The notes below the pieces were generated by a model. The model saw only the letters and a program-made list of their open reading frames with translations, was not told the origin of the DNA and made no database searches. This document shows positions 47,757 through 58,193 of a DNA stretch of 64,000 nt, one piece after another (the first letter of the stretch is position 1; the number at the start of each line of letters is the position of its first letter). The translations under genes and the position numbers were made by a program. Source of the DNA: Myrmaecium sp. VS I D KN 1 (Eukaryota > Ascomycota > Dothideomycetes > Valsariales > Valsariaceae); contig JADQAV010000008.1 of NCBI GenBank assembly GCA_019775845.1, positions 1,044,884-1,108,883 of the forward strand. The letters run 5' to 3'.

Positions 47757-49185
47757 GAGGGATCGAATGTGGCGACGATTGCATGGAAAAGTATCGAATA
47801 CTAGGGAAAGATATTGAGCACAGCTCGAGGTCTAAGAATGAAGACATTTCTGTACTATCCTAGGAGGATGGACGGTGCTTGATATGGGCTTATTATATCA
47901 GAGTCTTTGATCAGATTGTGCATCGACCGTCGTCAATATCCAGCGACTCGAAATCCAGCGACTGAGCGGAGCATAAACGAGGGAAGGAAGAACAGATAAG
48001 ATGTACAATATCCAAGGCGCAAGCAAGCTCTCCTAGTAAAGAAATCAATTCTTCCATCAATCCAGAGTCAAGGATAGACGGTAGATGATGTGCGGCAGTG
48101 AAATCCAAAGATTTTTGTTGATCCGTATAGTATGGCACAATATCTTGAATTCCAGACTTCCGTGCACTACATAGGATAGGAGTTATAAACCGACACCCAT
48201 GCGCATATCTCTATGTGCTTCATCCATACCTTCCCATGACATCGACATCCGACGCCGAGGCATGCAAGCTGCAAGGCTGCAAGGCTGTAAAGACACAAGA
48301 ACACTCAAAACCTCAGGCGTCAAGGCGCCAAGGCAGAACTATAGTCAGGCATCAAATGTTTTATGTGCCAGAGCGCCAAGGTGTCAAGGTGTCAAGAACG
48401 TTCCCAACGGTCAAGGCGTCCACAAGGTGTCAAGGCGTCCAACTTAAGGCGCTAAGGCTGCAGGGTCCAGCTTTCACCGCCACTCTGTCCCTCTTGTCCC
48501 TCTTCTGTTTTCCTGGTCCTTGGTAAGTTCTGGGAGGATGGTGAGTTTATACTATGATTGGTATACAAGCAATATGATATTGTTTATTTTCATTTGTCTC
48601 TGAGGGTTTGCTTCTTGACTTATACCTATTGGTTCTGGGTGAAGCAGAACAACAGGTACTCTCCTCGTTCACACTCTACGGTCTCAATGTCTTGCGCCAG
48701 TCACAATCTTCCACCGCCATCGTCCTCAGTGTATGGTCTTCCAGTGCAGAGAAGAACTATTATCACCACCACCAGTCGAAAGCCGGCGTCACTAGAACCG
48801 CCACGGACGGATCCATCGGTCGGCTGGCTGGGGCGGAGTCGATGTGTTCCGACATGATTTGTTTCAAGTCCCGGATGGCCCCCCCCCCCCCTTCCCTTCC
48901 CCCCCCGGTCCAAGCGTGGGGCTCTGGCTGTCTGTCTAGACGCCGACCAACGAACAACAACACCACCAACGACTCCTGAGCTCACCTCCGCCGTCCCTCT
49001 CGTTCTCGTTCTCGTTCTCTCTCATCCACATCCATCGATCTCGGGTCACTGTCCCTCATTATATCCCTCGTTGGCGTTTCTCGTCGAACTCTCGTCGTGT
49101 CGTCGGTCCTCATGGCCTCCATCTCATAGCCTCCTCCTCCCGTCGTCGTCCGTCCGTCCGTCCCTAGGTTCGCAGCAGCAGCAGC
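47757..49185. other. intergenic with degenerate short repeats
   Basis: About 1.4 kb without a supported gene. Positions ~48265-48462 are built from a degenerate octamer-like repeat (CAAGGCGTC/CAAGGTGTC/CAAGGCTG). A C-run lies at ~48879-48891 and CCGT and CAG repeats at ~49150-49185 just before the next start. The 3' part is the leader of the gene at 49186. Confidence 0.5.
48265..48462. repeat. degenerate CAAGGCGTC-type repeat array
   Basis: Many irregularly spaced copies of CAAGGCGTC, CAAGGTGTC, CAAGGCGCC and CAAGGCTG fill about 200 bp of non-coding sequence. The order is imperfect, so it is a cryptically simple rather than a clean tandem array. Confidence 0.6.
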
Positions 49186-51177
49186 ATGTCCTACACGGTA
49201 TGGATGCTCCGGGCCTCCCAGCCGGACGCCGGCAAGCGGCCCAGCCAGCTCGCCACCGCCCGCTCGACCGTCCTGCAGTCGCTCTTCCGCCAATCCTACG
49301 ACCTCAAGGCGCTCTCCGACTATCACTTCAGGCCTCCGGAAGGCCTGCCCGGAGGCAAAGCGGGCGGAGCGAATGTGAGACATTCGGCGCCTTCGTCTAA
49401 CCCGCCTCGCTCGAAGATTTTGGATCTTCTTTCCAAGAACCCGAAGTCGAGTTTCAATGATCTTCGTCATCGGAATGGCCATGATGGGTACGCGCCGGTG
49501 GTGGAGCCGCTGCCGGAGACGGTGACCGGAGAGACGCACCGCGAAGAACATGCCGCCCCGACCGCCCGCGCCGCGCGAAAGCCATGGACGGGCTTCTTCA
49601 CGAGGAGGCCGGGCGGAGATACGAAGCCGGTGGAGCATACACAGGCACGTCGAACGGAGCAGGTCCAGGATACTTCTGCCTCCCCTCCCCGCTTGGGCAT
49701 TCTGGAACGGTTCTCGCGGCACCTCACGTCCAGCTTTAGGGAGCTTGGGTCCCGCAAGCCGGCAGACCTCACGGAACCCACGATCAGATCACAGAGATAT
49801 GAGAGGAGAAGGCAAAAACGCGAGGAGGAAGACGAGCGCAGGCAGCTCGAGGAGAGTACTACGCCGCAGTCGAAGCGGAAACGCAACAAGCTCCGCAAAC
49901 GGAACCCATACATGCACCACCACCACGGCGACATCCCCCCTTCCGCCGCCACCCTCCCGGACATCCGCCCAACCAGCCCGCTCTCCATCGACTTCGACGA
50001 CCTCCTCGACCCCCACGAGTCCTCCTCCGAGCACCTCCTCTCCCGCGACGCCCAACGACTGCTCCGCCGCCCGCCGACCCGCGAACCCTCCCCGCCGCCC
50101 GCATCCCGCACCATCCCCTTCCTCTCCACCTCCCTCTTCCGCCCACACCCGCGCATCGCCCTTCCGCCTCCCGCCGTCCCCTTCCCCGGCACAGACTATA
50201 TCCCAACCCTGCACCCGAAAACGCATCTCCCGCAGAAGCAAAAACAGAAGAAGGAGCGTAAGAAGTTGCAGAAGAAACGTGGACCGCCCACGCCCACCGA
50301 TGCGCCGGCTCCCAGCGCGTGGACGCGGCTTACACGCACCTTGCGCTCAAACAACACCAATAACAACAACAAACCCCCCAACAGTCCTCTGGCCCCCCGT
50401 ACGCCGACACCGACGGCGCCGCTCGATAATATCGACCCGGCGTCCCCAGAAGAAGCAGAGATCCCCATCATGCCACCACCGCACCACTACCATCCCCACC
50501 ACCACTACCACCACCACCAAAACCAAAACCAAACAAACAAACCCCTCCCCCCCACACCTCCCACAACATCCAGCTCCTCCAGCACCTCCAGCTCCGCCGG
50601 CCCCACCCCTGCGCCACCCCGCCACCCCCCCCTCTACGAACCAACAACCTACCCCCACCCCCTCCCCTCCTATTACCCCCCCGCCGCCGCCGCTGCTCCC
50701 CCTCCCACTCCCTCCTCCTCCGGCTTCCTCCTGCCCTTCCTCCTTCCCTCGTTCTTTGGCGGGGGACGGAGGGCCGTCGCCGACGCCGAGCGTGGAGGTG
50801 GAGGCGCGGGTATGCCGCCGCTGTCGCGCAAAGAAAAACGCAAAGAGAAACGCAGGAAGAAACGGGCTGCGACGGCGGCCGCGGGGACGGAGAAGGAACA
50901 GGAGAAGGGGAGGACGGAGCGAGTCCCGCCCTCCCCACCGCCTTTCCGCCGCGGACGCACACTCTCGGTGTTGGCGGAGGAGAGGGTGTTTCGGTTACCG
51001 AGTCGGGGGGGGTTGGTGTTGGGTGGTGGTGCTGGTGGTGGAGGGGAAGGGGTTGGAGGGGGAGGGGGAGGGGAGGAATGGGGTGGCTTGGTGGGGGTTG
51101 GGGTGGGCTTGGGTGCTGGGGGAGTGGGACGAGGAGGGACGGTCAGGAGTCGGTTTCGGGAGGGGGATGTGGATTGA
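49186..51177 (+). CDS. disordered low-complexity hypothetical protein
   Basis: A 663-codon uninterrupted frame. The first ~60 residues (MSYTVWMLRASQPDAGK, TARSTVLQSLFRQSYDLKAL) look the most constrained. The remainder is Arg/Lys-, Pro-, Ser- and His/Asn-rich, with KKERKKLQKKR-type basic clusters, poly-Pro stretches and a Gly-rich C-terminus. The underlying DNA is strongly strand-asymmetric: C-rich over ~50460-50760 and G-rich over ~51000-51170. An overlapping 545-codon frame on the same strand reflects this composition. The 5' part is probably real; the Gly-rich end may be non-coding if an unseen intron exists. No family is recognised. Confidence 0.5.
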   Translation: MSYTVWMLRASQPDAGKRPSQLATARSTVLQSLFRQSYDLKALSDYHFRPPEGLPGGKAGGANVRHSAPSSNPPRSKILDLLSKNPKSSFNDLRHRNGHDGYAPVVEPLPETVTGETHREEHAAPTARAARKPWTGFFTRRPGGDTKPVEHTQARRTEQVQDTSASPPRLGILERFSRHLTSSFRELGSRKPADLTEPTIRSQRYERRRQKREEEDERRQLEESTTPQSKRKRNKLRKRNPYMHHHHGDIPPSAATLPDIRPTSPLSIDFDDLLDPHESSSEHLLSRDAQRLLRRPPTREPSPPPASRTIPFLSTSLFRPHPRIALPPPAVPFPGTDYIPTLHPKTHLPQKQKQKKERKKLQKKRGPPTPTDAPAPSAWTRLTRTLRSNNTNNNNKPPNSPLAPRTPTPTAPLDNIDPASPEEAEIPIMPPPHHYHPHHHYHHHQNQNQTNKPLPPTPPTTSSSSSTSSSAGPTPAPPRHPPLYEPTTYPHPLPSYYPPAAAAAPPPTPSSSGFLLPFLLPSFFGGGRRAVADAERGGGGAGMPPLSRKEKRKEKRRKKRAATAAAGTEKEQEKGRTERVPPSPPPFRRGRTLSVLAEERVFRLPSRGGLVLGGGAGGGGEGVGGGGGGEEWGGLVGVGVGLGAGGVGRGGTVRSRFREGDVD

Positions 51178-52199
51178 TTGGGATTGATTGGATTGATTGT
51201 CTTTCTTTCTGTTTTCACGCTGTCTCTTTTTGACTTTTTGAATATGTTTATTTGGTTGTGTTTTTTTTCTGGGGGTAGGGAGGCGCTTGTGTATTTATGA
51301 TGAGGATTCGTCACCCGCTAGGCCTTTTCTTTTCCTTTGTATCCTGACTTTTTCGGTTGTCCTGTTTCTGTGGTGGCTTTTTCCCTTGGTCCAGTGGCTT
51401 TTGGATCGTTGTGGTTGGATCGCTGTGGTTGGGTCGCTGTGGTTGGGTTGATCGGTTGATTGAAGATAGGAAGGCTCAGGTGGTTTACGAAAGAGAGAGA
51501 GGGAAGGAAAGAAAGATTGACGTGCTTCTTTCTCCAGATGGGGGGGGGGGGGGGGGGGTTNNNNNGGGTTGTACCTCTGGTAGGGATGTATGTACATACG
51601 TACATACACATACAGTTCATATATATCATGTATCGACGGGTTATGACGAGCTGGTGGGAGGACCGGAGAAGAAAGAGGTTTAGAGTATTAAATAGGTGGA
51701 GGAGAGACGGATCATCGGAGATATAGTACGAGTATATATCACCGTTTTACTGTACAACATCCACGCTTGAGACTGTGAGGATGCTGAACCTTTGTTATAC
51801 TGCACCAGATAGCGCCTAGTCCGTCCACTCCTCTACCATCCCAAGCTGCTTAACCCCGAGATCACGCATCCTGACGAAGTAAATTAAGCACTCTGGAAGC
51901 AATCAAGCTGGAAGAATGAAGGAGGAAGTGCGAAGGATCGGAGAAGGCCCTGCTACTGCCTCTGCTGCTGCTGCTACTGCCGCCGCTATTACTCCTATTC
52001 CTACCGTCGTCGCTGTTTATAAATACCGCTTATCCCCGCCTAATCCCCTTCTATACTATCCTTCTATCTCTATCTCTATGCCTTTTCGCAGGCGTCATCG
52101 CTCGCAGGCGTTGTTCCTCGCTCGCGGGAGTTATTACTTGCTTACAGGCGTCGTTCCTCGCTCGCGGGCTTCGTTACTTATAGTACTAAGATATAAGTT
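51178..52199. other. intergenic including assembly gap
   Basis: About 1 kb with T-rich sequence, a G-run, an assembly gap and alternating ATGTACATACGTACATAC-like sequence (~51586-51612). The last part (~52087-52180) contains copies of the 16-bp GGCGTCATCGCTCGCA-like unit that flanks the TA-rich block. No gene is supported. Confidence 0.45.
51540..51565. other. assembly gap after poly-G run
   Basis: Nineteen G (51540-51558), TT, then five N at 51561-51565, then GGGTT. The N run marks unresolved sequence in a homopolymer, so the true length here is unknown. Confidence 0.95.
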
Positions 52200-52522
52200 T
52201 AAACAGGACCATTTTTTTCCCCTGCTCTTCCGACTTTAATAAGTAATTTACCTATACTAATTTAGCCTATATATAATAAAACTTTTATTTAAAGATCTTA
52301 TTATATTATATTATTAATATCTCCTTTTTTTTAGACCTTTAGATAGCTTATATTACTTTATATTAAATATTTAGGTAAAAAACTTCTTTTTAAAGGCTAG
52401 TTTTATATAAATAACTAATATATCTAAATTATATTATAAAATTATAAGAAAATTTATATATAAAATATATATTAAACTATTTATATTCTGAGCTTTTAAG
52501 TTTATATTTAATTTATTACTTA
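52200..52522. repeat. TA-rich block, RIP-like
   Basis: About 320 bp composed almost wholly of A and T, rich in TA dinucleotides and nearly devoid of C and G, abruptly different from the GC-rich flanks. Such blocks are typical of repeats mutated by repeat-induced point mutation. No coding remnant could be read. Confidence 0.65.
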
Positions 52523-52675
52523 TAAGCGTTATCGCTTATAGGCGTTATCGCTTATTTACGTCATCGCTCGCTCGTAGGCGTCGTCGCTCGCAGGCGGGCG
52601 TCGTTACTTACAGGTATTATCGCTCGCAGGCGTTATCGCTCGCGGGCGTTATTACCCGCAGGCGTCGTCGCATCC
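52523..52675. repeat. 16-bp tandem repeat array (about nine degenerate units)
   Basis: Units of the form AGGCGTTATCGCTYRY occur head to tail (AAGCGTTATCGCTTAT, AGGCGTTATCGCTTAT, AGGCGTCGTCGCTCGC, AGGCGTTATCGCTCGC and others). C/T and G/A differences between units are common. Similar units lie on the other side of the TA-rich block at ~52087-52180. Confidence 0.75.
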
Positions 52676-54292
52676 CGGCCGCCTTTACTAAGGATGAGTT
52701 CCTGTACCGATACTAGAGCGAGCGCCTGCGCCACTATCCCGGGCGAACTGGCTGATGCGCGATGGGATCGTGCGGTATATGCAGGTAAGCTATATTATGT
52801 GGAAGCTGTTACATCTACCTACCTTCAGGGAGAGGCTGTTATATCCATAGAGGGTTCTCCCGTTGTTCCTGCGTTTCGTTTCTCCCTTCCTTCTTTTCTC
52901 CTTCGGCTAGCCTGAGAGCTCGAAGAGTTGAAGGTGCATAATTTTAAGTGGATGGAGGGTATCTTTGGGAGGGAGGAGTGAAGGGTTGATGGGGGAAGCT
53001 GGTGGTGCTGCGAATATTAAGGATAGGCATGATATGGGTAGGATTTCTTTAGGATGTATGTAGTACGTGCTGAAGCTCTCCGGGGTATTTCTGTGGAATA
53101 TGGAGAGTCTGCTGAGTTGTTAGATGAAGGAATAGAAGACCATCTCTAGCCTCGTACTGATGGAGTCGCGATAGTATATCACCTTTTCGCCTACTTATTC
53201 CACCTTCGTTCGCTCGTTAAGTCCATATGCTTTATCCAAAATATATCCCTAACGCCTCATCACCCTTCCTCGATTCATCTTTCCGTTCAAACTCTGTTTC
53301 TCCCACCGCTCTACCTTTCCTTGGACCGTGTGAACGATCTCCGTGAACTACGCTATGTACCTATATTCCTTTGACTCCAAAGCGTTACAAATATGTATAA
53401 CTCCGGACCCTAGTCGTCAACTCTTATCGAATCGACAACAACGGCCTCCTGCTGTATTCCTCGAATGTACCAGCCATATCTCTATTCTTTGCCTGACCGA
53501 TGAGAAAACGTGGTTCTGAAACGGTATATGTATGTACTGTCCATGTTCAACACTGCCGCGCCGGCATACTAAGCTCCTTATCCCACAAAAACCTGGATTT
53601 CACATACCATACTCCGTACAAGTGAAAGAAAGAATGATGCACCTCCCCAGCCTTGCGCAAGACACTACTCTCAAGGTTCAGTTGTGAATCTATCCTCTCA
53701 CCCCATCCCTTCCGGCCCCCAAAAAACCGGCCCTCCCGTCCCCGCCCACTTTCCCCTTTCCGGCCCCCGCCCGACCGTTCTCCACTCCCTCCACTTCCCC
53801 CCCTTTTCCTTCCCTTTTTTCCCCACCCGTTCCCGCATCCCCGACCCGTAGTGAATCTTGTCTGTTTACTCGCCATTCACATTCGTTATAGCCCCCTCTT
53901 CTTCCCCCTCTTCCTCTTACCCCCACTCAACTCACTCCTGCAGGATGAACTACTGCTCCACCAACTCACTTCCACGGCCGTAGTACGGAGTACTGTACAA
54001 CCACCACATGTGCATGTCAGCGTGAAACCCTGTTGGCCCCCAATCCAGTCTGATCCTGCGGCCGCCCATGTGTTGTTGTTGTTTGTTGGAGGATTGGGAG
54101 GTGGTGTCAGATGGCTTAGCTCGTTCACACTTCGTGTATAAAGGACTGCCCTCCCTGCTGCTCGCCTGCGTGCGATAATCCTTCCCTCTTCTCCCCTCTC
54201 ACTCTCACCTTTCTCACCTCCCCTCTGTCCTCCTTCCACAGCCCACCGGCTCCCATCTCGACCGGTCAGCAGGTAGTACCCAGTCACTCACA
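52676..54292. other. intergenic upstream of ALDH gene
   Basis: About 1.6 kb. A frame at 52694-52915 (MSSCTDTRASACATIPG) is short and unrecognised. C-rich pyrimidine tracts at ~53700-53850 produce spurious frames. The palindrome-like TACGGAGTACTGTAC lies near 53984. The ALDH promoter is at the right end. Confidence 0.4.
54137..54142 (+). promoter_or_regulatory. TATA box candidate for ALDH
   Basis: TATAAA about 150 bp upstream of the ATG at 54293, followed by a pyrimidine-rich leader typical of fungal promoters. Confidence 0.5.
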
Positions 54293-55862
54293 ATGGCCAC
54301 CACCTCCTCCACCTCCTCCTCTGCACCCGCAGAACCCTACGAAGGCCGCCTCTTCATCAACAACGAAGTCCGTCTCCCCCTCCCCCATCCCCCAGCCCTT
54401 CACCCCCTCTCCCAACTAACTCCCACCACAGTACGTCGAAGCGCAATCCCACCGTACCCTCCCCCTCACCAACCCAGCCACCCAGCAGCCCCTCCCCACC
54501 ACCCTCCACCTCGCCGGCGCCACCGACATCGACGCCGCCGTCGCCGCCGCCCGCGCCGCCTTCCCGGCCTGGCGCCGCACCCCGGCCCCCGCCCGCGCCC
54601 GCCTCCTCCACCGGCTCGCCGACCTCCTCGACACCCCGTCCACCATCGCCCGACTCGCCACCCTCGAAAGCGTCTGCATGGGCATGCCCGTCGCCGTCGC
54701 CACCCACATCCTCTCCTCCGGCATGGCGGGCGCGAGCTACTGGCGCTACATGGCCGGGTGGGCGGATAAGCTGAGCGGATCGTTCCACGCGCCCGACGTC
54801 GCCGGGGATGCGGCGGCACGCCTGGTCACTTATGAGCCCCTGGGTGTCTGCGCGGCCGTCGCTAGTTGGAACGCGACCTTCATGTACGTCGCCATGAAGA
54901 TCGCGCCTGCTGTCGCGGCGGGCAACACCGTCGTGTTCAAGGCGAGCGAGAAGAGTCCCCTGGGCGCGTTGGCGTTTGCGGCGTTGGTTAAGGAGGCCGG
55001 GTTCCCGCCTGGGGTGGTCAATTTTGTGAGTGGAGATGGCGAGGCGGGCGCGGCGTTGGCGGGTCATATGGACGTGGATAAGATTAGCTTCACGGGCTCG
55101 CTTGAGACGGGGAGGAAGGTCATGGAGGCGGCGGCCAGGAGTAACTTGAAGAAGGTTACGCTGGAGTTGGGCGGGAAGAGCGCGGCGCTGGTGTTTGCGG
55201 ATGCGAATCTGGAGCGCGTCCTGACGCATATGAGTCAGAGTTTCTTGCTCAACTCCGGACAGATTTGCGCCGCCACCACGCGCTTGCTGGTGCAGGCAGA
55301 GATTGCGGACAAGGTGGTTGCTGGGTTGAAGGAGCGGTTTGAGGCGCTGCATGCGGCGTTGGGGGATCCGGCTGCGCCGACGACGTTCCTGGGTCCTCTT
55401 GCTGATGAGGCGCAGTTTGGGCGGGTCATGGGCTTCCTTGACCGCGCGCGCGCCGATGGCTTGAATGTGCTTACTGGTGGATGCCGCCATGGCGACCGCG
55501 GCTGGTATGTCCAGCCGACGATCATCCTGGACCCGCCGGCCGATAGCTCGGTGTATCGGGATGAGATCTTTGGTCCGGTTCTGGCGATCAAGACGTTCGC
55601 TGATGAGGCGGAGGCGATCGCGCTGGCGAATGACTCGACGTATGGTCTGGCGGGGAGTGTGTATACTTCTGATATTACTCGTGCTCTCCGTGTCGCTGGT
55701 GAGCTGGAGGTGGGTAATGTGAGTATCAATCGGAGTGTGGTGCCAAGCTTTGATACTCCGTTTGGCGGATGGAAGATGAGTGGGTTGGGTCGTGAGGGTG
55801 GGGAGAAGGGGATCATGGCTTATGTCCAGGCGAAGACTGTCTCGATCGATATGAGTCAGTGA
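54293..55862 (+). CDS. aldehyde dehydrogenase (NAD(P)+-dependent, betaine-aldehyde-DH-like)
   Basis: Two exons, 54293..54367 and 54432..55862, 501 aa, the normal length. The intron 54368..54431 is phase 0, joining RLFINNE to YVEAQSHRTLPL. The enzyme oxidises an aldehyde to the acid. Catalytic residues are intact: Cys304 in NSGQICAATTR and the general base Glu270 in LELGGKS, with the canonical spacing of 34. The cofactor site shows VASWNATFM, GNTVVFKASEKSPLGAL and FTGSLETGRKV. The C-terminal EIFGPVLAIKTF, GLAGSVYTSD and PFGGWKMSGLGREGG motifs are standard. No targeting peptide is evident, so it is probably cytosolic. The true substrate cannot be read from sequence. Confidence 0.93.
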
Positions 55863-56418
55863 GAGAGCTGGTGGTGGCGGCGGCAGATGGGAGTCCTCTC
55901 AGTCTAGGATGGATGGATGGATGGATGGATGGATGGATGGAGGATTGATGATGGAAAATGCAATAAAGCAATCAACGTATCATTGATCGGTCCATGCCTT
56001 GCGTACCGTGGCTACAGTTGTTCATCGTACTCTCAAGCGAGACCAAGCACCTTTGTCCAATGCCTTAGACTGCACACACACGCAGAACACATACAGCACG
56101 GGAAACACAGATGGATGGCTCAGTAAGCAATGTATTGCAAGTAACTATAAAGGGGAAACTAAACTACAGAGCCAACACTAGAGATAGGCAAGAGGGGAAT
56201 TGTTTTGAAGGAAGGAGAGAAGAAGACAGAGAAAGAAGCAAACAAGACGGATGGTCCGTCTGTCGAGCTGACTGTACAGGAACGCTCACACGAGGGTCAA
56301 GGGGGTGAACAACGTCCATGAGAGCTGTAAGACAAAGGGAGAGAGAGAGAGAGGAATGAGACTGGTCAATACCTTGGAGGGCATGAAATCTCTATCCCCT
56401 ACTCCACTCCCTTCCCCT
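55863..56418. other. convergent 3' region with GGAT microsatellite
   Basis: About 550 bp between ALDH (+) and carboxylesterase (-) stop codons. A tetranucleotide (ATGG)n run of about eight units lies at ~55908-55941. No gene is supported. Confidence 0.6.
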
Positions 56419-58065
56419 CTACAAGCTCGAAGCATTCCGAGAGTTGAAGTACTCCTCCAACAACTCGAAATGCTCGTCCGTCGTCACGGGGACCATCCCA
56501 TAGCCCACCGGCAAACCGTTCGCATTCTCCGGCCGGGCCGGAGCCAGGTGGAAGGTCGTGCGAGACGAGTTGGTCGGATACCAATGCGCCAGCGTGCCAT
56601 TAGGGTTGCGATAGCTACCGCCCTGGTTGGGGTCGCCGGTCTTGATGAAGTTGGCCCAGTACGCGTTCACGGTGGCAGCGATCCCGTAGTCCACGCCCGT
56701 CCACGGCAGGTCCGTCCCGTACAGGTTGTTGAACACGTAGTTGATCTCCGACATGTGCTTGGCCCCCTGGTTCTGCCCGGGTGGCGCGTGGTCCCAGTAG
56801 TAGGTGTATACCGGCGAGACGGCGCCTTGGGTCCAGAGCTGCGCGTAGTTCCAGGAGCCCACCAGCGAGATGTCGCGCGCGAGCAGGTTGGTGTTCATCG
56901 AGGCTTGCGTGTCGTTGGCGGCCGGGTAGGCGGCGAGAAAGGCGGGCGCCAGGGCGCCGTAGGTGGAGTTGAGGGTGGACTCCCACTGCGCGACCGTCGT
57001 CGAGGCGCCGTACGACGCGCCCGACTCGTCCTTGGTGTTGCCCGTGATGATGGGCACGTCGTTCGCCGGGCCCTGCTGGAGGATCTCCCAGTACGTCGCC
57101 GGCAGCGCGTACCCGTCCAGCGTGCCGCGCCAGTTGGAGAAGCCCGTAAAGCCGGAGGCCTCGTTGATGGTGGCCGCGGGCACCTTGCGCAGCTCGGCGA
57201 CGGTGCTGACGTTCAGCGCGCTCATCAGCTCCCGGCTCAGCGCCACCGACGTGCTCATGTTGTTGTACCCTTCCGCCAGCGAGGTCGAGGCCGGGTCCCG
57301 CGGGTCCCGGATCCCGCTCTCCGCGATCGCGCCCACGATCAGCCCTTTTGCCAGCGGGCTGATGACCGTGTGGTACACGGCCGCGCTGCCGGCGGACTGG
57401 CCCACGCTGGTGATGCGCTCCGGGTCCCCTCCGAAGGCGGCGATGTTTTCACGTACCCATTTCAGCGCGGCGAATTGGTCGAGCATGCCGTAGTTGCCGG
57501 TCGTCACGTTGCCGGATTCTTCGTACAGCTCCGGCAGCGCGAGCCACCCGTACGGCCCCGCCCGGTAGTTGTAGTTCACCACGACGATGTCCTGCAGCGC
57601 CATCGCGCTGCCGTCGAACATGGTCCACGCGTTGTTGGCGCCTGCCGGATAGCTCCAGATCATCACCGGCCGCTTCTCCGAAGTCGAGTTGGCCGCCGTC
57701 CAGATGTTGAGGTTGAGACAGTCTTCGTCCGTGATGGGGTCCGCGCCTCCGTACGGCGCTGTGCCTGCCGGGCAGCCGGAACCAAAGGTGTCGGCGACGA
57801 ACGTGCCGTTCCATCCTGCGGCGGGTTGGGGTGCCTTGAATCGGTTGTCGCCTGCGGGCGAGGCGGCGTACGGAATGCCCCGGAACACGGTCACCTTCTC
57901 GTAGCCCGTCACGTTGGAGCAGCAGGTCGCGTTGAGCGCGGGCACGCCCTGGATCGCGCCGTACTTGGTCTGGATCGTTTGGTTGTAGAGGTAGGCATCG
58001 GCGGAGGAGGTGAAGGCCAGGATGGCCTGGGCCGTCCCCAGCTTGAGCGCCGTGGACGCCTTCAT
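56419..58065 (-). CDS. secreted type-B carboxylesterase/lipase
   Basis: A single exon of 548 codons. The start chosen is MKASTALKLGTAQAILAF at 58065 because it opens directly on a signal peptide; the frame also extends upstream to 58152. The family hydrolyses carboxylic esters such as lipids and xenobiotics. The catalytic triad is intact: Ser224 in GQSAGS (variant of GESAGG), Glu347 in TKDESG and His437 in AKHMSEINYVF. The EDCLNLNIW signature (114-122), VFRGIPYA near the N-terminus and several NxS/T sequons support a secreted glycoprotein. The substrate is not predictable. It is convergent with ALDH. Confidence 0.93.
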   Translation of the reverse strand: MKASTALKLGTAQAILAFTSSADAYLYNQTIQTKYGAIQGVPALNATCCSNVTGYEKVTVFRGIPYAASPAGDNRFKAPQPAAGWNGTFVADTFGSGCPAGTAPYGGADPITDEDCLNLNIWTAANSTSEKRPVMIWSYPAGANNAWTMFDGSAMALQDIVVVNYNYRAGPYGWLALPELYEESGNVTTGNYGMLDQFAALKWVRENIAAFGGDPERITSVGQSAGSAAVYHTVISPLAKGLIVGAIAESGIRDPRDPASTSLAEGYNNMSTSVALSRELMSALNVSTVAELRKVPAATINEASGFTGFSNWRGTLDGYALPATYWEILQQGPANDVPIITGNTKDESGASYGASTTVAQWESTLNSTYGALAPAFLAAYPAANDTQASMNTNLLARDISLVGSWNYAQLWTQGAVSPVYTYYWDHAPPGQNQGAKHMSEINYVFNNLYGTDLPWTGVDYGIAATVNAYWANFIKTGDPNQGGSYRNPNGTLAHWYPTNSSRTTFHLAPARPENANGLPVGYGMVPVTTDEHFELLEEYFNSRNASSL

Positions 58066-58187
58066 CGTCGCGATGGATGAAGGTGAATGAGGAACTGAAG
58101 CGAAAAAAGAGCCGCGTGCCTTGGTGTGAAATGAGGGCGATTGGAGAGACACGAAAAGATCCGTCTGGCTCGCGGGGAGGGCGGCGA

Positions 58188-58193
58188 TTTATA
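58188..58193 (-). promoter_or_regulatory. TATA box candidate for carboxylesterase
   Basis: TATAAA on the minus strand about 120 bp upstream of the ATG at 58065, consistent with a short leader and with that start choice. Confidence 0.5.

Noticed and set aside
48265-48462. Possible CRISPR-like or satellite array
   Set aside because: Repeat units are irregular in length and spacing with no unique spacers; the genome is eukaryotic.
49550-51187. 545-codon frame overlapping the 663-codon gene
   Set aside because: Stays open because of C-rich and G-rich composition; Arg/Pro/Thr-dominated with no constrained block.
52694-52915. 73-codon frame MSSCTDTRAS
   Set aside because: Short, overlaps a donor-like site, no similarity recognised; too weak to call.
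53984-53998. TACGGAGTACTGTAC palindrome-like site
   Set aside because: Similar TACGGAGTA strings recur in the window but no paired ends, duplication or element body could be defined here.
54357-55490. 377-codon minus-strand frame
   Set aside because: Lies opposite the aldehyde dehydrogenase, whose catalytic motifs are all in the sense frame.
56305-58080. 591-codon plus-strand frame
   Set aside because: Antisense shadow of the GC-rich carboxylesterase gene; the Arg/Val/His-rich composition is that of a complementary frame and it resembles no family.
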